Below, piece by piece: positions 33,014-44,682 of a DNA stretch of 64,000 bases. The notes beneath the pieces are model-generated. The model did not search any database. It saw only the letters and a program-made list of their open reading frames with translations, and was not told where the DNA came from. Numbering within the stretch: the stretch's first letter is position 1; every line of letters starts with the position of its first letter. Both the position numbers and the translations under genes were made by a program. This stretch comes from Neurospora intermedia (lineage: Eukaryota > Ascomycota > Sordariomycetes > Sordariales > Sordariaceae). The DNA is taken from positions 5,456,001 through 5,520,000 of the forward strand of contig BTPP01000002.1 in NCBI GenBank assembly GCA_037102815.1, written 5' to 3'.

Positions 33014-36000
33014 GTATCCTCCAGGATCGATGGAAGGAGATTGCCAGCCTAGAGGTAAGGATGGTTCGATTTCGTCCCGCGCTCTTTCCCATTCGAAAAT
33101 CCCCATGTTCGAATTGAAATTCGTCGACGTAACTGAATTCGGTTTGCAAAGCCAAAGAGGGCAGTTGCAGCCAGGGCTGAGGAGCTGGCACTGTGTTGAA
33201 TGAGATCCGTCCGTCGTGATCGGAGGACCGACGAAGCCGCCACTTGCCATGTGACTTGGTCCAGGTCTACCTCTACTTATCCAAAAGGAAGAGGTGCTCA
33301 ATCAGGAACATGCCACATGAAGTACAGGGTCCATGATAGAAGACATGAGTTCACTCTGCGACTTCCATCTTCTGGCTCTCCAGTCTCGTTTCTGAGACCT
33401 TGACCCGTCGGGTTTGGACGTTGAGGTTCTCGAAGTGGGTCTTGAGTAGTTACGGTGCGGAGAAAGAGCCAAGCATGCCAAGATACCTAACCTCAAGATG
33501 GCTACAGTAGGTACCTAGTATTGTCCACTCAGAATGTGAAGATAAGTGGAGGCCTTGTTCAAAGTGGGGGTGCTCTGGGGTGCTCTCGGTCGTCGGCAGG
33601 TGTGCTGTTGTCCCCTGTCGCCGCAATGGAGAGAAGCAAGGAAGGAGCTTCCATGGCCCTCATGGTGTTCGTTCGATTGAACTTGTCCAATTCCTTCAAC
33701 CACTCAGCAGGATGGACAGACGCTTCAGTTCACTTCACTCAGCAAAGCAGGAGATTTGATGGAAGGTACTGGTGTGTCTATCCGTGTCTCTTTTCAGGAG
33801 CCAATCTTTGGAGGCATTAGCAGGCAGCTTCCGGTTTTATCAGCGATGACGGCCTCTGAACCTGAGGTAGTACTAGGTACCTCTACGCAGTACATCCCAG
33901 CTCAGCTGTACACAGGTCGGTATCCATTCCCCGGATTGCCCGTGGCTTGAGAGATTCTCGACAGACACACGCGACGGGATCTGAGCTCCGTCCGTCGTCT
34001 TTCCAACGAACCAACCCTTCAGTTTCGACGGCCCATCTCGGAGCGCCGACGGATGATGCTGACTTGCATGTTCTCATCTTGAGTGGATGGGTGATCTTCG
34101 TCTGCATCTTTGTTCATGGCGCTTCACAACTCGTTTGCATGCTCGGATCAACATGCATGGGCGATCAGCTCTCATAATCTCTGTTTCTCTCAACTTACTC
34201 CCCATCTCTCTTCAGTCGAATATCAGGGTACATGTAGGCAACTGGGCGGGTAACCTTTGCCTCATGTAAACAAAAAAAAAACCAACCCGACTCTGATTGA
34301 CTTTCTATCCAGGTACCCGGCTAGACGCGATACAGTCTCGTTGCAGCAGTGGCTGCAGGACATGTGTTACCTCCAGGTCATGACCTCAGCTTTCGGTTGG
34401 TTCACATCCAAAAGTTGTGGCCTGTGGTGGTGAATGAACAAGCTACCTACGTTCAGAGAGGAAATATCGGCATCTGAGCCTATCTACCCAATGAGGGCGG
34501 GTTCATGCACCCTACCAGAAGAACCAGGCACATTCCAGTGAATACACTGCTAAAGAGGTGAGACAGCCAGGGCTAGGAGGCTTCGTCGTTGTTTCTAGGG
34601 CTCAAGGTACACCTTCCTCTTACAGTCTCAATCCAGCCTGTTACTGACGCCAATCCCATTTTTTTTGTTTTTAGCGGCTCTGACCATGTTGCCAATGGGC
34701 TTGACTAGAGGTGTCAAGTCCGAATATCTTCACTTAGGCCTGCAACTCGGTAACACCTTTCACCTAATCGACCCATCACCACACTGTCATATCATCGAAA
34801 TTGCCATTCCCATCGTCATCACTATTGTTGCCAAACCGTCGTTGCCATCCACGTTTCCCACGCAAGGACCCTGGAGTTTTCAAAAGCCGGGGAGTGATGT
34901 GTCACATGGCACAGATCTCTTTTGCAGCGAAAGAGGTGTGGGAAAACATGGGGTGCGCCAAAAACAAGCCCCCGAGGGCGTTCTTTGTGTTCCAAGCATC
35001 CGCCCAGCAGGCTTGCAGACTGCTTAGCTGCCATGCTGACATTGTGTAGTACTGCTGTTCATGCTCCCCCTTATTGCCCTGTTGCCAGGCTGTCCGGCCT
35101 GCTCTGCTAGATTCAGGTGCAGTGTTCCTGAAGGCCGGTGTGTGGAATGGCTCATGAAACCGGCACCCAGCACATTCTAGAAGAACAAACATCTGCTGCG
35201 CTCACAAAACCTTTAGCTTTGTGCGCTTCTTGTTTGAGCCGGAACCTGGACGCCAACGCAACCTGAGCCGTTTCGCTCAGCGGCCCGAACCGATCGCTGA
35301 GGCAGTCATTGATACCGACAAGACCTGTTGCCATAACCTCTTCGTCTGCCAAGTCTTACCGGCTTCCGTATGGTCAGTTTTCAACAACTCAGAGATAATA
35401 TACTACAACAACCCTCATCCGAGCATCGCTATCGTCGAAACAGGAACGCAAAGCCATACCACTACCTCTAATTACCTCGGATCAGCTAGGAAAGCGACCT
35501 GCTTCCTCAATGACAAGCAGTTCTTCCGAGTACCTCTATTGTCATTCTGCGCAAGACCCCAGCCAATGACTGGCCGAGCCTGCCTGAACCCCCCCGGGTA
35601 GCAGACGAAACGGCCGAAAGAATATTTCATCTGAAACAATTGGATAAACATCTTGCCCCCTTCGGCTATGGAGTCATTGGAGCGCTCTACGCCAGCAAGC
35701 CTAGCGCCAGCCTCGGGTTTGGTGGCTGGACACATGCATCTATTCGAAGAAAGACGGAAACCTGCACAAACGACCTCCTGCCTTTCGTCCACTCACCCCT
35801 TTTCTCATGGATCGGCAGCATCAGCTCATACTGGCCACGCGATAGAGCAACCATCAGATCAGCAATGGCAGCAGCAGCAGAAGCAGCAATCTCAAGGAGA
35901 ATGGTACCGATACGGCCAAGTCACGCTTTTGGTGAGGGGAGAAAAGAACGGCCGAGCGGTATTTTCGTCCGTGCCTCCCAGATTTGATCATTCGTCCCCC

Positions 36001-36079
36001 CCTTGCCCGTCGTCTCGTTGAACCTCAGTCAAGAGGCACCAATGGTGGTCCAAACACAATTAGACATGATTGGACCCCA

Positions 36080-36856
36080 ATGCTGAAACGGGCAAATCCA
36101 AGGGATCATGGAGCAAAACAAACTTCACTCAGTCCAGCTGCTGACCTCCCTACCGCAGAGCATCCCCTCACCCGTTTGATCTTTGGTGTGTGGGGGCAAG
36201 AAAGAGATGGGACACCGAACACTACCTTGCCGGGCCCCGGGCAGTTTGCATGCTCTCTCGATGGCGTGCATTACAATCCTAGCAACGGACGTATCGCCCG
36301 GGCCCCTCCAACGGCTGTGTCTGAAGTGAAGAGGTGCCCGTCCAAAGCTGCCTGTGAGGCTTCACGTCGGGATCATGGCCTAGATGTTCTTGGGAACAGA
36401 AAAGTGGCATATCTGGACCCGTGTCTCGAAGAGGAACTACATCGTCGACTGTATACCTCACGTGTCGGTACAAGGGGCCCTGCTCCATCGAGTAAGACAG
36501 ACCTGTATGGCCTTGATTTGGCCTCCCTGCAAGAGCTTTGTTCGGCCGTTGCCGAACACGTCAAACCTATAGGGCCGAAAGCTGAAGGCGTGCTGCATTT
36601 CTGGACTGGGCCTTCAGCTCTGCGCTGGCACGTCGTTACTGCAATACGGAACTTCCCCTTCCTCTGGCTCGCAATGTCTGGTCCGTTGTGGGTTGAACCT
36701 TGGCCTGACCCTGTTCTCACCTTTCCGCCTCTTCATGACCGACGCCTGACTTTGAGTGTTGCGGGCAGTCAGCCAAAGAACTGCGCAGGCGAACTTACTG
36801 CAGCAATCTACCTTGATGAAGCAGTCCTGGGCTTAAGGACTGGGACATCCGATTAG
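36080..36856 (+). CDS. Doubtful 258-codon ORF, no recognised family
   Basis: This is the longest open frame in the 14-kb gap (the frame is open from about 35984). It encodes no domain I know, its third positions lack the C bias of the real genes here, and the opposite strand is also open over part of it. There is no signal peptide and no clear splice structure. It may be an orphan gene, or chance within the vib-1 upstream region. Confidence 0.15.
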   Translation: MLKRANPRDHGAKQTSLSPAADLPTAEHPLTRLIFGVWGQERDGTPNTTLPGPGQFACSLDGVHYNPSNGRIARAPPTAVSEVKRCPSKAACEASRRDHGLDVLGNRKVAYLDPCLEEELHRRLYTSRVGTRGPAPSSKTDLYGLDLASLQELCSAVAEHVKPIGPKAEGVLHFWTGPSALRWHVVTAIRNFPFLWLAMSGPLWVEPWPDPVLTFPPLHDRRLTLSVAGSQPKNCAGELTAAIYLDEAVLGLRTGTSD

Positions 36857-39505
36857 GGTGGCAGGATTCCAACTCTCAGTGGCCCAAAGCCTGTCAACCG
36901 TCTGCACCTACCCGTCTCTGGGGCATCACTCCTTGCCCGGCGGGTTTCTCTTCAAATCAAAACAGATGTTTGTGGCGCATTGTAGAAGTCCTTGGATGGA
37001 GGATACGTGCATACCCTGATGCATAGAAGACGAGGTTTCCAAAGAAGCCAGCAGAGAAGCGACTTACCCTGGCGCGGAACCTTTTGATACCTCGATCTCA
37101 AGATTGCGGATGTTTATCGCTGGTAAATACGGGTCTTTACGGTATCGCAACGGATACAGCTCAACATTTCAAGGTTAACGATGAGGTAAGTGGAAGATCA
37201 GGACCTTTGGGGCAGCACCATCATCACAACATCGCCCAGCCGTCACCTCACGCCGATATGTTTGGTGAATCCTTGCTTGCTTTCCTTACTTGCCCCCCAA
37301 AAATTGTAGAAAGCATGTCAACTGTATTGACATCCCGGTCGACTATCAAGTGATCGGTCAAGACAAGAAGAAGTGTTGTTTTGTGACTCGAGCGGCCCCC
37401 TGCTTTGAAATCTTGCGTAGTGTTTTCGATTCAATCACCGGAGTAGGCTGATGGGGGACCCTCTACCCAGACTCACACGTGGCCTTCCACAGGTTATCAT
37501 AGTCTCTGGTTGCTACTGCATAAGAATGCCAACCAAAAGTGCGGTCCCCCTAATCGCCTCGTCTGAGAAAGGACATCAGGCTTTGTCTTGAGATTAAAAG
37601 ACCGGGGACTCTTGACTTCTCTCCGCATCCATGTGTCCCATCGTCGTTGTCTCAAATCCCTGCCCTACCCATCTTGTTTGTGCTTGAGCTTAAGAAGGTG
37701 TAGTTATCCCTCCTGACCATTTCGTCCTGCATCTTTTGGTTTTCCCTTTACTCTACGAGCTTTTTGGCGTTCTGAAAGCCCTAGCCTGGCGATACACACA
37801 TTCTGCCTGTACGACTCACCGCTGTGCTGGACGTACTTCCCAACGAACTCCCGCACTCCCTTCGCTGCTCTTGTTGCCACCTCTGTACGATCCTCTTCAA
37901 GCCACCGCACCCGGGGTCTCCATCGAGGACACCAGAAAGCCACCTACTTGCGATCCTGCACTCCTCTCAACCAGATTATACGGCATCATTGTCTTGTTCA
38001 TTAGGCGAAGACACGCTGGGGACAGCCTAGAATCTTGGTCGCTATCGTCGCTCGGAAACACACGGTCGAGGAAAATTTTCTAAACAAGTTTGCCACAGCT
38101 ACGGCACCACCGAGCGAACCTCCAGAGCGACTTCTTTTCCCGATCTCCACATCCTCCGCAACAACATCGGGCAAGCCTCTCATCTACCGCGCCGCATTTT
38201 TCGCGAGCCATAACCCGGCAGTTATTCGACGCACCCATCTCGCAAAGATACCAGACCAGAGTCTGAGGGACAAAGATAAAGTTTCAAACAAGGTGAGCCG
38301 AGAATGACGGAAATCACAGATAATGAATTTCCGCAGCCTGTTTCTCTTCTTTTTATTCCCCGATCTCTCTCTATCAGCCGGAGCCCTGTTTGGAAGGACC
38401 GATAAACCCAGGGTTGTGGTTCCCGGCTGCAGCGACCACTCTTCCTGCACGTATTATCATTTTGAGCAATCGGAGCGGACATTGGTCACGTAGGACAAGC
38501 ACTGATCCCGACCAGGCGCACACACTTCTTCTTTGACTTGCATGTTAGTGCATCACCCCTTTTGAGACGCTGTCCGTGATGATCGGGCTCGAAGCCCTCG
38601 CTGCGATACCGGCAGGAACTTGGGACATCGAGCCAGCTATGAGGAGCTAGGGGTAAAGGTCGAAAAGAAAAGAAAAATCCTCCCTGAGAAAAAAAAAAAG
38701 AAAAAAAAAAAGGAAGAAAAAAGAAGATGAAAAAAAGAACAGCAGCTCCCTCCCACGACCACAATTTTTTTAGAGGAAAAGAGAGCCTCGAGCCTGGATC
38801 TCGTAGCTCCGGCTACAGATTCAGATTACGTTCCGGACCATCTGGTCCATTCGTTGCTGACTGTGCCAGCGGGCTTGTCCTCTCGCTCCTTGCCCACGAT
38901 CTTGCCCGTACCCTCCATCCTGATATATCTGCCTATACACGCTCATACCAAAGCTCACTTTGTGGAGGAGCTCAGCGGCTTGATCAGTATGCTAACGGGA
39001 CCCTTTTTTTTTCTATCATTAGGTTATAGCGACGCAAGCACCAACCGCTGTTTTCTTGTCGCGATACAGTGTTGATTGACCGCTTGGCATGACAGGGGCG
39101 CATATCAAGGTCAGTCAACCAATCAAACCCTCGACCAAGTCTTAGCAACCGACATCGGAAAGAAATACACTCTGAGCTGTTGAGTCGAGAAGCAGGAGGA
39201 TGAAGAAAACGACAGAGGAAGGAGAAGATGATGAGGGAGAGGATGAGGATGAGGACAGGCCATGGAATTGAGACATGGCCTTTGGATTCCCTTCTACCCC
39301 AATACTCGCCACTTGCTCTCTTTTCCTCTTACGGCTCGCCTGGAAGATCTAACCTCAATCGGGGCGTGAGATCGCCTCTTTTTCCACTACCTTTGGGGCA
39401 GCACTGGCACTGTAGCGGAAGATTATTCACTGACTGACTCCCCGGAGACGGACGATGTATAGGGAACGCACTCACTAGCGAACTTTTCTCACTCACGAGC
39501 CTCGT

Positions 39506-41332
39506 ATGAATCCGCCGCTTTCAAAGGTAAACACTCATTCCATCTTTTTCACGTTTCTTTTTCCTTTGAAAACCTGATACAACATGGTTTTGATCTGCGT
39601 TGCCCGCCTATCCCATCCGACCCTTGATTCTTGCGGCCACTGCGGCCGTATGCAGCACCCTGGACCTAGGCCTGGACCCTTTGGCGATCGAACCAGCCGA
39701 CAGCTATCTATACAGCATGCGACATCTTTCTCGGCTGTACCGGGGCCAGGTTGGATGACATCAATATAAGCGCAATCAAGACAAATAGGCCGAGTTTTCA
39801 ACGACAAATACGCGGCTACTCATCGGTGAAAACCTACGGGGCCTTCCATTGCCGTAGCTAGCGGCGGCGCAGACGAAATACATGAGTTATGTTCAATTCT
39901 AGAGGTTAGTGAAAGGCAATTCCGTTGCGATGACCCCATCCCCCACCTCCTGCACAATTTTCACGTTTTTCGGTCTTTCCCGGCTGTGTCTTGATTCTTT
40001 TCTTGACAAGACTTGCACATCGACTCCATATTCGGTCGCCAGTGCGCTCCATTCCGCTTTTCTAGCTTGTTTTAGTCCGGCCCACCAGGTTGGTCTTGCG
40101 GCCTCTCGCTGGCTGGCGGATGCCCTGGCTCACAGTCTGTGAGTTTTCCCGACGTCTCCAGTTTCTATCTTGGGCAAGCGCTCTCGGGCAAACGTTGGAA
40201 GATCTGTACTGGACACGCCCTCAGAGCATCAGTCGAAAGGAACAAGTTGATGCAGCTCTCGGCGCGTTTTGTACGACGGCAGGGTTCCATCCCGATCGTT
40301 TGTGGGGCAACCCTACAAAACGAATCCCGTGTTGCTCTTGTTCCGACTGGTCTGGCCGGGCCACAGACGGCCAACTGCAAGCTCACTGTTTAGGACTCGA
40401 TGTACCTCTGCATGGCAGGCGGTATCTGCTTGTACCACCATGTGTGTACTTGTAGTCTCATCAAAACCATCCTCTCTGCCTGTCAGCCTACCTCTTGTTC
40501 ATGGCTCCCCTGTTGCCGTTGCGCGGCTGGGGGCATCGTCTGGTACACTGTACCTAAGCTTTGCTCAGGTTAACAAGCATTAGCATGTCAGGACAGGACA
40601 AGACGGAATGAGAGTGGATGAGGTATGCAACAACAGTGCAGCTCAGCGAGCAAACATCATGTTGCCTCCCTCCCACTTTGGACCAGAAGATTTGTTTCCC
40701 TACTCTATCCCGTCCTCGAGATTCCTCGAATTTGTACATGTTTCCTCCCATTGGCACGTCTCGCTCCCGTCATGTTATCTCTCTTCCAGCCCCTTTGTTT
40801 CGTGAACGATACCTATCACCGATGCGACTTGTTTAGGTAGCATTATAGCGTGGTGACTGTGGTGTTTATTCGCTAACATTTACTCTTGCGGCTTCTTCTA
40901 GGCTCTCCTATCAATTCCGATGGCTCTTGGTAGCCCAGCCATCGTTATGGTCCAGGAACGGCATTATCACTTGGCTCAATGCTCCTCTAGTCGTCTGGCA
41001 CCGCATTCATATCCGCTTACATAACTGATGGGTACCATCATCACGAGCTTCTTCAAGCCGTGCCACAACCGCCTTGTCATGTTACACCCCGCACGACCGA
41101 TTAGGACCGTTCAGTGAACACTATACCTTGCCTGAAAACGGCAGACGACTAATCTATCTTTTGACTTTTCATTAAATCACGCCTTGCTTGCTTGCCTCAT
41201 CTTGCTGTTGCTCGCTGTCAGACGGAAGACATGGGACAAGTGAAGAATGGAAGCATATGACATGCCCAGAAATCAGATGAAACTAAAAGGGGCACAGTTC
41301 GCAAAGAAATCTGACTGACGCTGTATTTTTAG
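39506..41332 (+). promoter_or_regulatory. Probable 5' leader/intron region of the vib-1-like gene
   Basis: The acceptor TTTTTAG just before 41333 shows that transcription starts upstream of this point. The region has many short ATG-started frames, and two candidate first coding exons at 39506-39526 and 40608-40622. Which is used cannot be decided from sequence. Confidence 0.4.
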
Positions 41333-44300
41333 CAGGACTTTGGGCCGTCTGCCGAGCTTGACTACGGTCTCGACATCCCCCCAACCACAGCCGACATGCG
41401 GTAAGTAACTACACTACACTACAAGCTTTCTTACGTGTCGATTCATTGGCTCTGTGCTATCGTTCTTTGCTTCCCCTTCCTTTCTGCACCCTGGCGAGTG
41501 GAGGATGGAATAGCATCTCAGTGTCAGCATTCACACTGGCACTGTCCGTTTCTTCTGCATCACACGGTGGTAGTATGACAGTGAGTGATCTGTCAAGGTA
41601 ACTCCGACCGGTTCGTCTCCGTACCTTACCTTTACCTCGCAACAAAGTATCTTTTTCACGAACTGTACAAGGGCAGCGGAGTGGTTAAACATACCCGGCA
41701 TGGTATGTAGTTGTCCTGCATCCTACCCGGCCTCTTTCCTTTTTCCATCATTCTTCAGCACCAGTGGGCAGAGTAAGCTACCCTTGCCCGCCTTTTACCC
41801 TTGCCAATTTTCACCGAAAGGCACCGCAAATTCGAAGCTCCCGCAACCCGTATCCATGCGAATGGAGCGGAGGAACGGACACTAAGCTCCTGTCAGCGTT
41901 AAAAGCCATATCGCGGTCCGCTCTCCGCACACACTTTCCCATTTCTTAGTCTTTTCTCCCCGCCTGCTCCGATCTCCCCGTCACAAAGGCCGTTACCATC
42001 AACGGCTATCTCATATCACACGAGCTACCGGTTTTGAGTTACCCTACCTCAACCTCACAACAGGACCGCCGGCTGCTACCGTTACCCGGTTTCCAATTTT
42101 TACTCATCTTTCTCAATCTCCTCCGCCTCTTTTGGCTTCTTCCCGCTCACCACTGGCGAGGTAGCTTGCGGCAGCACCAAAAAAAAAAAAAAAGAGCAAT
42201 ACCTCTACCTTCCCGCCACTCTTGCCATCCATCACTCGTTAACAACTACACCTTCGATCAAAAGAACCGTTGTCGTTAGGGGTAGGGGAGACGAGGCATA
42301 GGATCAAACCTGAGAAAAACATGGGTACTTGCTTTCGGCGCTAGCTCTGCCTCATCGCAGTTTACAGCCTATCAGCAAGTTAGAGTACCCAGATTACCGC
42401 TCTCGCCATTGTTGTCGCTCTCATTCGATCCACATCCACTTGCGCAAGTTGCCCTGCCGCAAGGCGCTGTGTTCGCGCTTCCGATCCTGTCGGCATCGCT
42501 AGCTGTGCAACGCCAAGTGTTGGCAGTACAACCAGAGAGTTGTGGGAGCTACCGTAGCCCCGTCCTACAGGCGCACTTGTGTCTCGCATGGGAAACCTGA
42601 ACGCTGCATCAAAGTACACAGCGTTTAGGTTGCGAGAAGCTGCGAGCAGTGGCAGCCAGATAAGCTTGGTGCGCGAAGACTGAATGCCAGCCAGTCAGCC
42701 AGCTAGTCCGAGCAAGAAAAGCGGCGTGGAGCACCTTGCCAGGCAAGCAGGAGCTCTGTACCATCGAGGTGCACGACAGGCAGACACCTCAAGTCCGGGG
42801 GTGGTTGGCTTCTCGGCAATCAAGCCAAAGCAGGACGTTCTACAGTCAAGGTACCTGTTACTAACCCATCCGCTCTTCTCACCCAAACAGCTATACAGAC
42901 AGTACCGCGTCGCTGTCGACGATCGAGGCGCCGCCTCAGCCTTCCTTCATAAGCCTGAACCCCCTACCGATCCCTCCGCCAACCGGCTACACTGACGGAG
43001 GTGCCCACGGCTATTTTCCTACCGCTCCCACTGTTTATTCCACTAGCCTGGACGTCAGGCCTCGACTGGGCTCCAAGTATGTGTCACGTCTCCCCTCCTC
43101 TTTGAGCCTCCACACCAAATATTTTCCCCTAAGCACCACCTCCGTCCATCGTGCCATGGAACACCACCCCTTTCCCGAGGCTTACACGCCAACTAGTAGC
43201 ACCTCTGCCTCGGGCATGGCACATGCCTCTCGATCCAACGCATTGCCGCACCCAGGCTCCCAGCTCAGCATTCGAGACAGCTACGCAACCACGACGCCAA
43301 CCTTCAGAAGGCAAGACCATCACATTCCACGCTCCCCATCCTTCGGCGGCATAACCTCGAGACGGCATCCACTATCGCCCACTCCTAGTCCGGCAACCTA
43401 CAACACACACAGGATGGACGGCACATACGGGTCAAAGACCCAACCCAACATACCCCCCCTTACCAGCATCGTCGAGTGCGGTGTCCTTTCATATGGAGGC
43501 CCTCAAGCAACACCCATCAAGGTGGAGATTAGCGGCATTATCGACAAGGGATTCTTCCTTGCCGAGGAGCAGTGGACTTGTTACAGGCGCAACTACTTTT
43601 CCTGTGTTTGCTCCTTCTCTTTAACCCCCAACCTCCCCACCACGGAGATCCAATTCGTTCAGACTGGATCCCCACAGCCTTATACAGTCTATGGCTTTGC
43701 CATGTCCATCTCTGCAGCTGTAGCCGACAGCGATAACCAAACAATCGAGTTGGTTCAGCATACGCCAAAGCGAGACAAGGGGCCGGTTGCTAAGCCCGAG
43801 AAGGTCCGGCTACTACCAAAGCCGGCTCAGCAAACCCACCATCCACTAAGTGGATTATATAGCAACCCCGACGGAAGTCTCTCGTCATCCAGAGCATACG
43901 ACCATCAGCCATACGGGCAACAACAAAGCCCTCTTCCCACTGAACATACGTTTGAGCGTATACAGTTCAAGCAGGCCACGGCAAACAATGGCAAGAGGAG
44001 GGCTGCTCAGCAATACTACCACCTCATCGTCGAGCTATGGGCTGATGTTGGAAGCCAGGGAGGGGCAGAAAATTACATCAAGGTAGCCTACAGAAAGTCA
44101 GCCAAGATGATTGTCCGCGGACGGTCTCCAGGTCACTATCAGAATGAGAGGAGAGGAAGCACTAGCAGCGGGCCAGGAGGCTCCGGCGCCGGTAGCATCG
44201 GCGGCGGTTATTCTTCAGTCCTGGGACCTGGCGGCGATTATCACCCTGGCACGATGCTCCCTGGCGGCTTCACGCAATTCGGTGATCCGAGAGGTGGCTA

Positions 44301-44682
44301 TGGAGCACGGCATCACCATGAGCTCACCATGGAACCCATGATGTCCCATGACGAAGCCAAGTCGATGACGGACCACAAGGGATACCAATATTTCCCTGCA
44401 ACGATCTACGAGAGTGAGCACGCGGACCCAAGACATCAACAGGTGGAACTGTTCTCCCACAGCCGCACGGAGGCGGAGAGCAACACGGTTCCCTCCATGT
44501 CTAGCGGCTATGATCCGACAAAAGTCAAGCCCGAGGGGGAGAACGGCCTTCCCAGTATGTTTTATCCACCAGTCAGCTCCTACTACTCGCAGCAACGCTG
44601 CGGAAGATTTGAGGGCAAAAACAGCTCTAGTGGGTATTACCCTACCAGCATTCCGCCATCTTCAACAATGAATATGACATAG
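41333..44682 (+). CDS. vib-1: Ndt80/PhoG-like (p53-fold) transcription factor, VIB-1 type
   Basis: Coding exons read: 41333 or 41336-41400 (DFGPSAELDYGLDIPPTTAD), 42891-43076 (TIEAPPQPSFISLNPLPIPP) and 43134-44682. Phases agree (about 600 codons). The last intron, 43077-43133, is 57 nt and in frame, so retention is also possible. The first coding exon is unresolved: ATG 39506-39526 followed by GTAAAC (MNPPLSK), or ATG 40608-40622 followed by GTATGC (MRVDE), would both join in phase. The Ndt80 DNA-binding domain spans ISGIIDKGFFLAEEQWTCYR through FERIQFKQATANNGKRRAAQ and ENYIKVAYRKSAKMIVRGR. Low-complexity Gly/Ser/His regions follow. In Neurospora VIB-1 controls heterokaryon-incompatibility genes, proteases and the cellulase response. 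Long upstream introns and leader suggest heavy post-transcriptional control. Confidence 0.88.
41401..42890 (+). other. Unusually long (1.49 kb) intron of the vib-1-like gene
   Basis: Begins GTAAGTAACTAC and ends TCACCCAAACAG, with a CTAAC branch motif about 20 bp before the end. Most introns in this window are 50-150 bp. It contains an A-run (42177-42192) and CT-rich tracts. A cryptic exon inside is not excluded. Confidence 0.6.

Larger units (their letters stand above)
27114..39505. other. Very long intergenic stretch without a convincing gene
   Basis: More than 12 kb at near-balanced base composition, not obviously RIP-mutated. On the minus strand several short coding-like pieces lie near splice-like signals. 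Examples are a 145-codon frame at 28847-28410 with CWLC and HEDAECFL motifs, an overlapping 82-codon frame 28465-28220 (SDCRLCEAIVTDQ), and 30911-30684. A piece before GTAAGT near 31063 reads EHIWRSFDRMSGCHF. They could be remnants of a decayed multi-exon gene, but I cannot join them into a supported model. The part from about 37.6 kb on is CT-rich and resembles leader sequence of the downstream vib-1-like gene. TAGGTA repeats occur at 32992-33013, 33508-33517 and near 33875. Confidence 0.45.

Noticed and set aside
38560-38620. GGGCTTCGAGCCC hairpin suggested another tRNA
   Set aside because: It is a short palindrome; stem and loop sizes do not fit a T-arm and no other arms exist.
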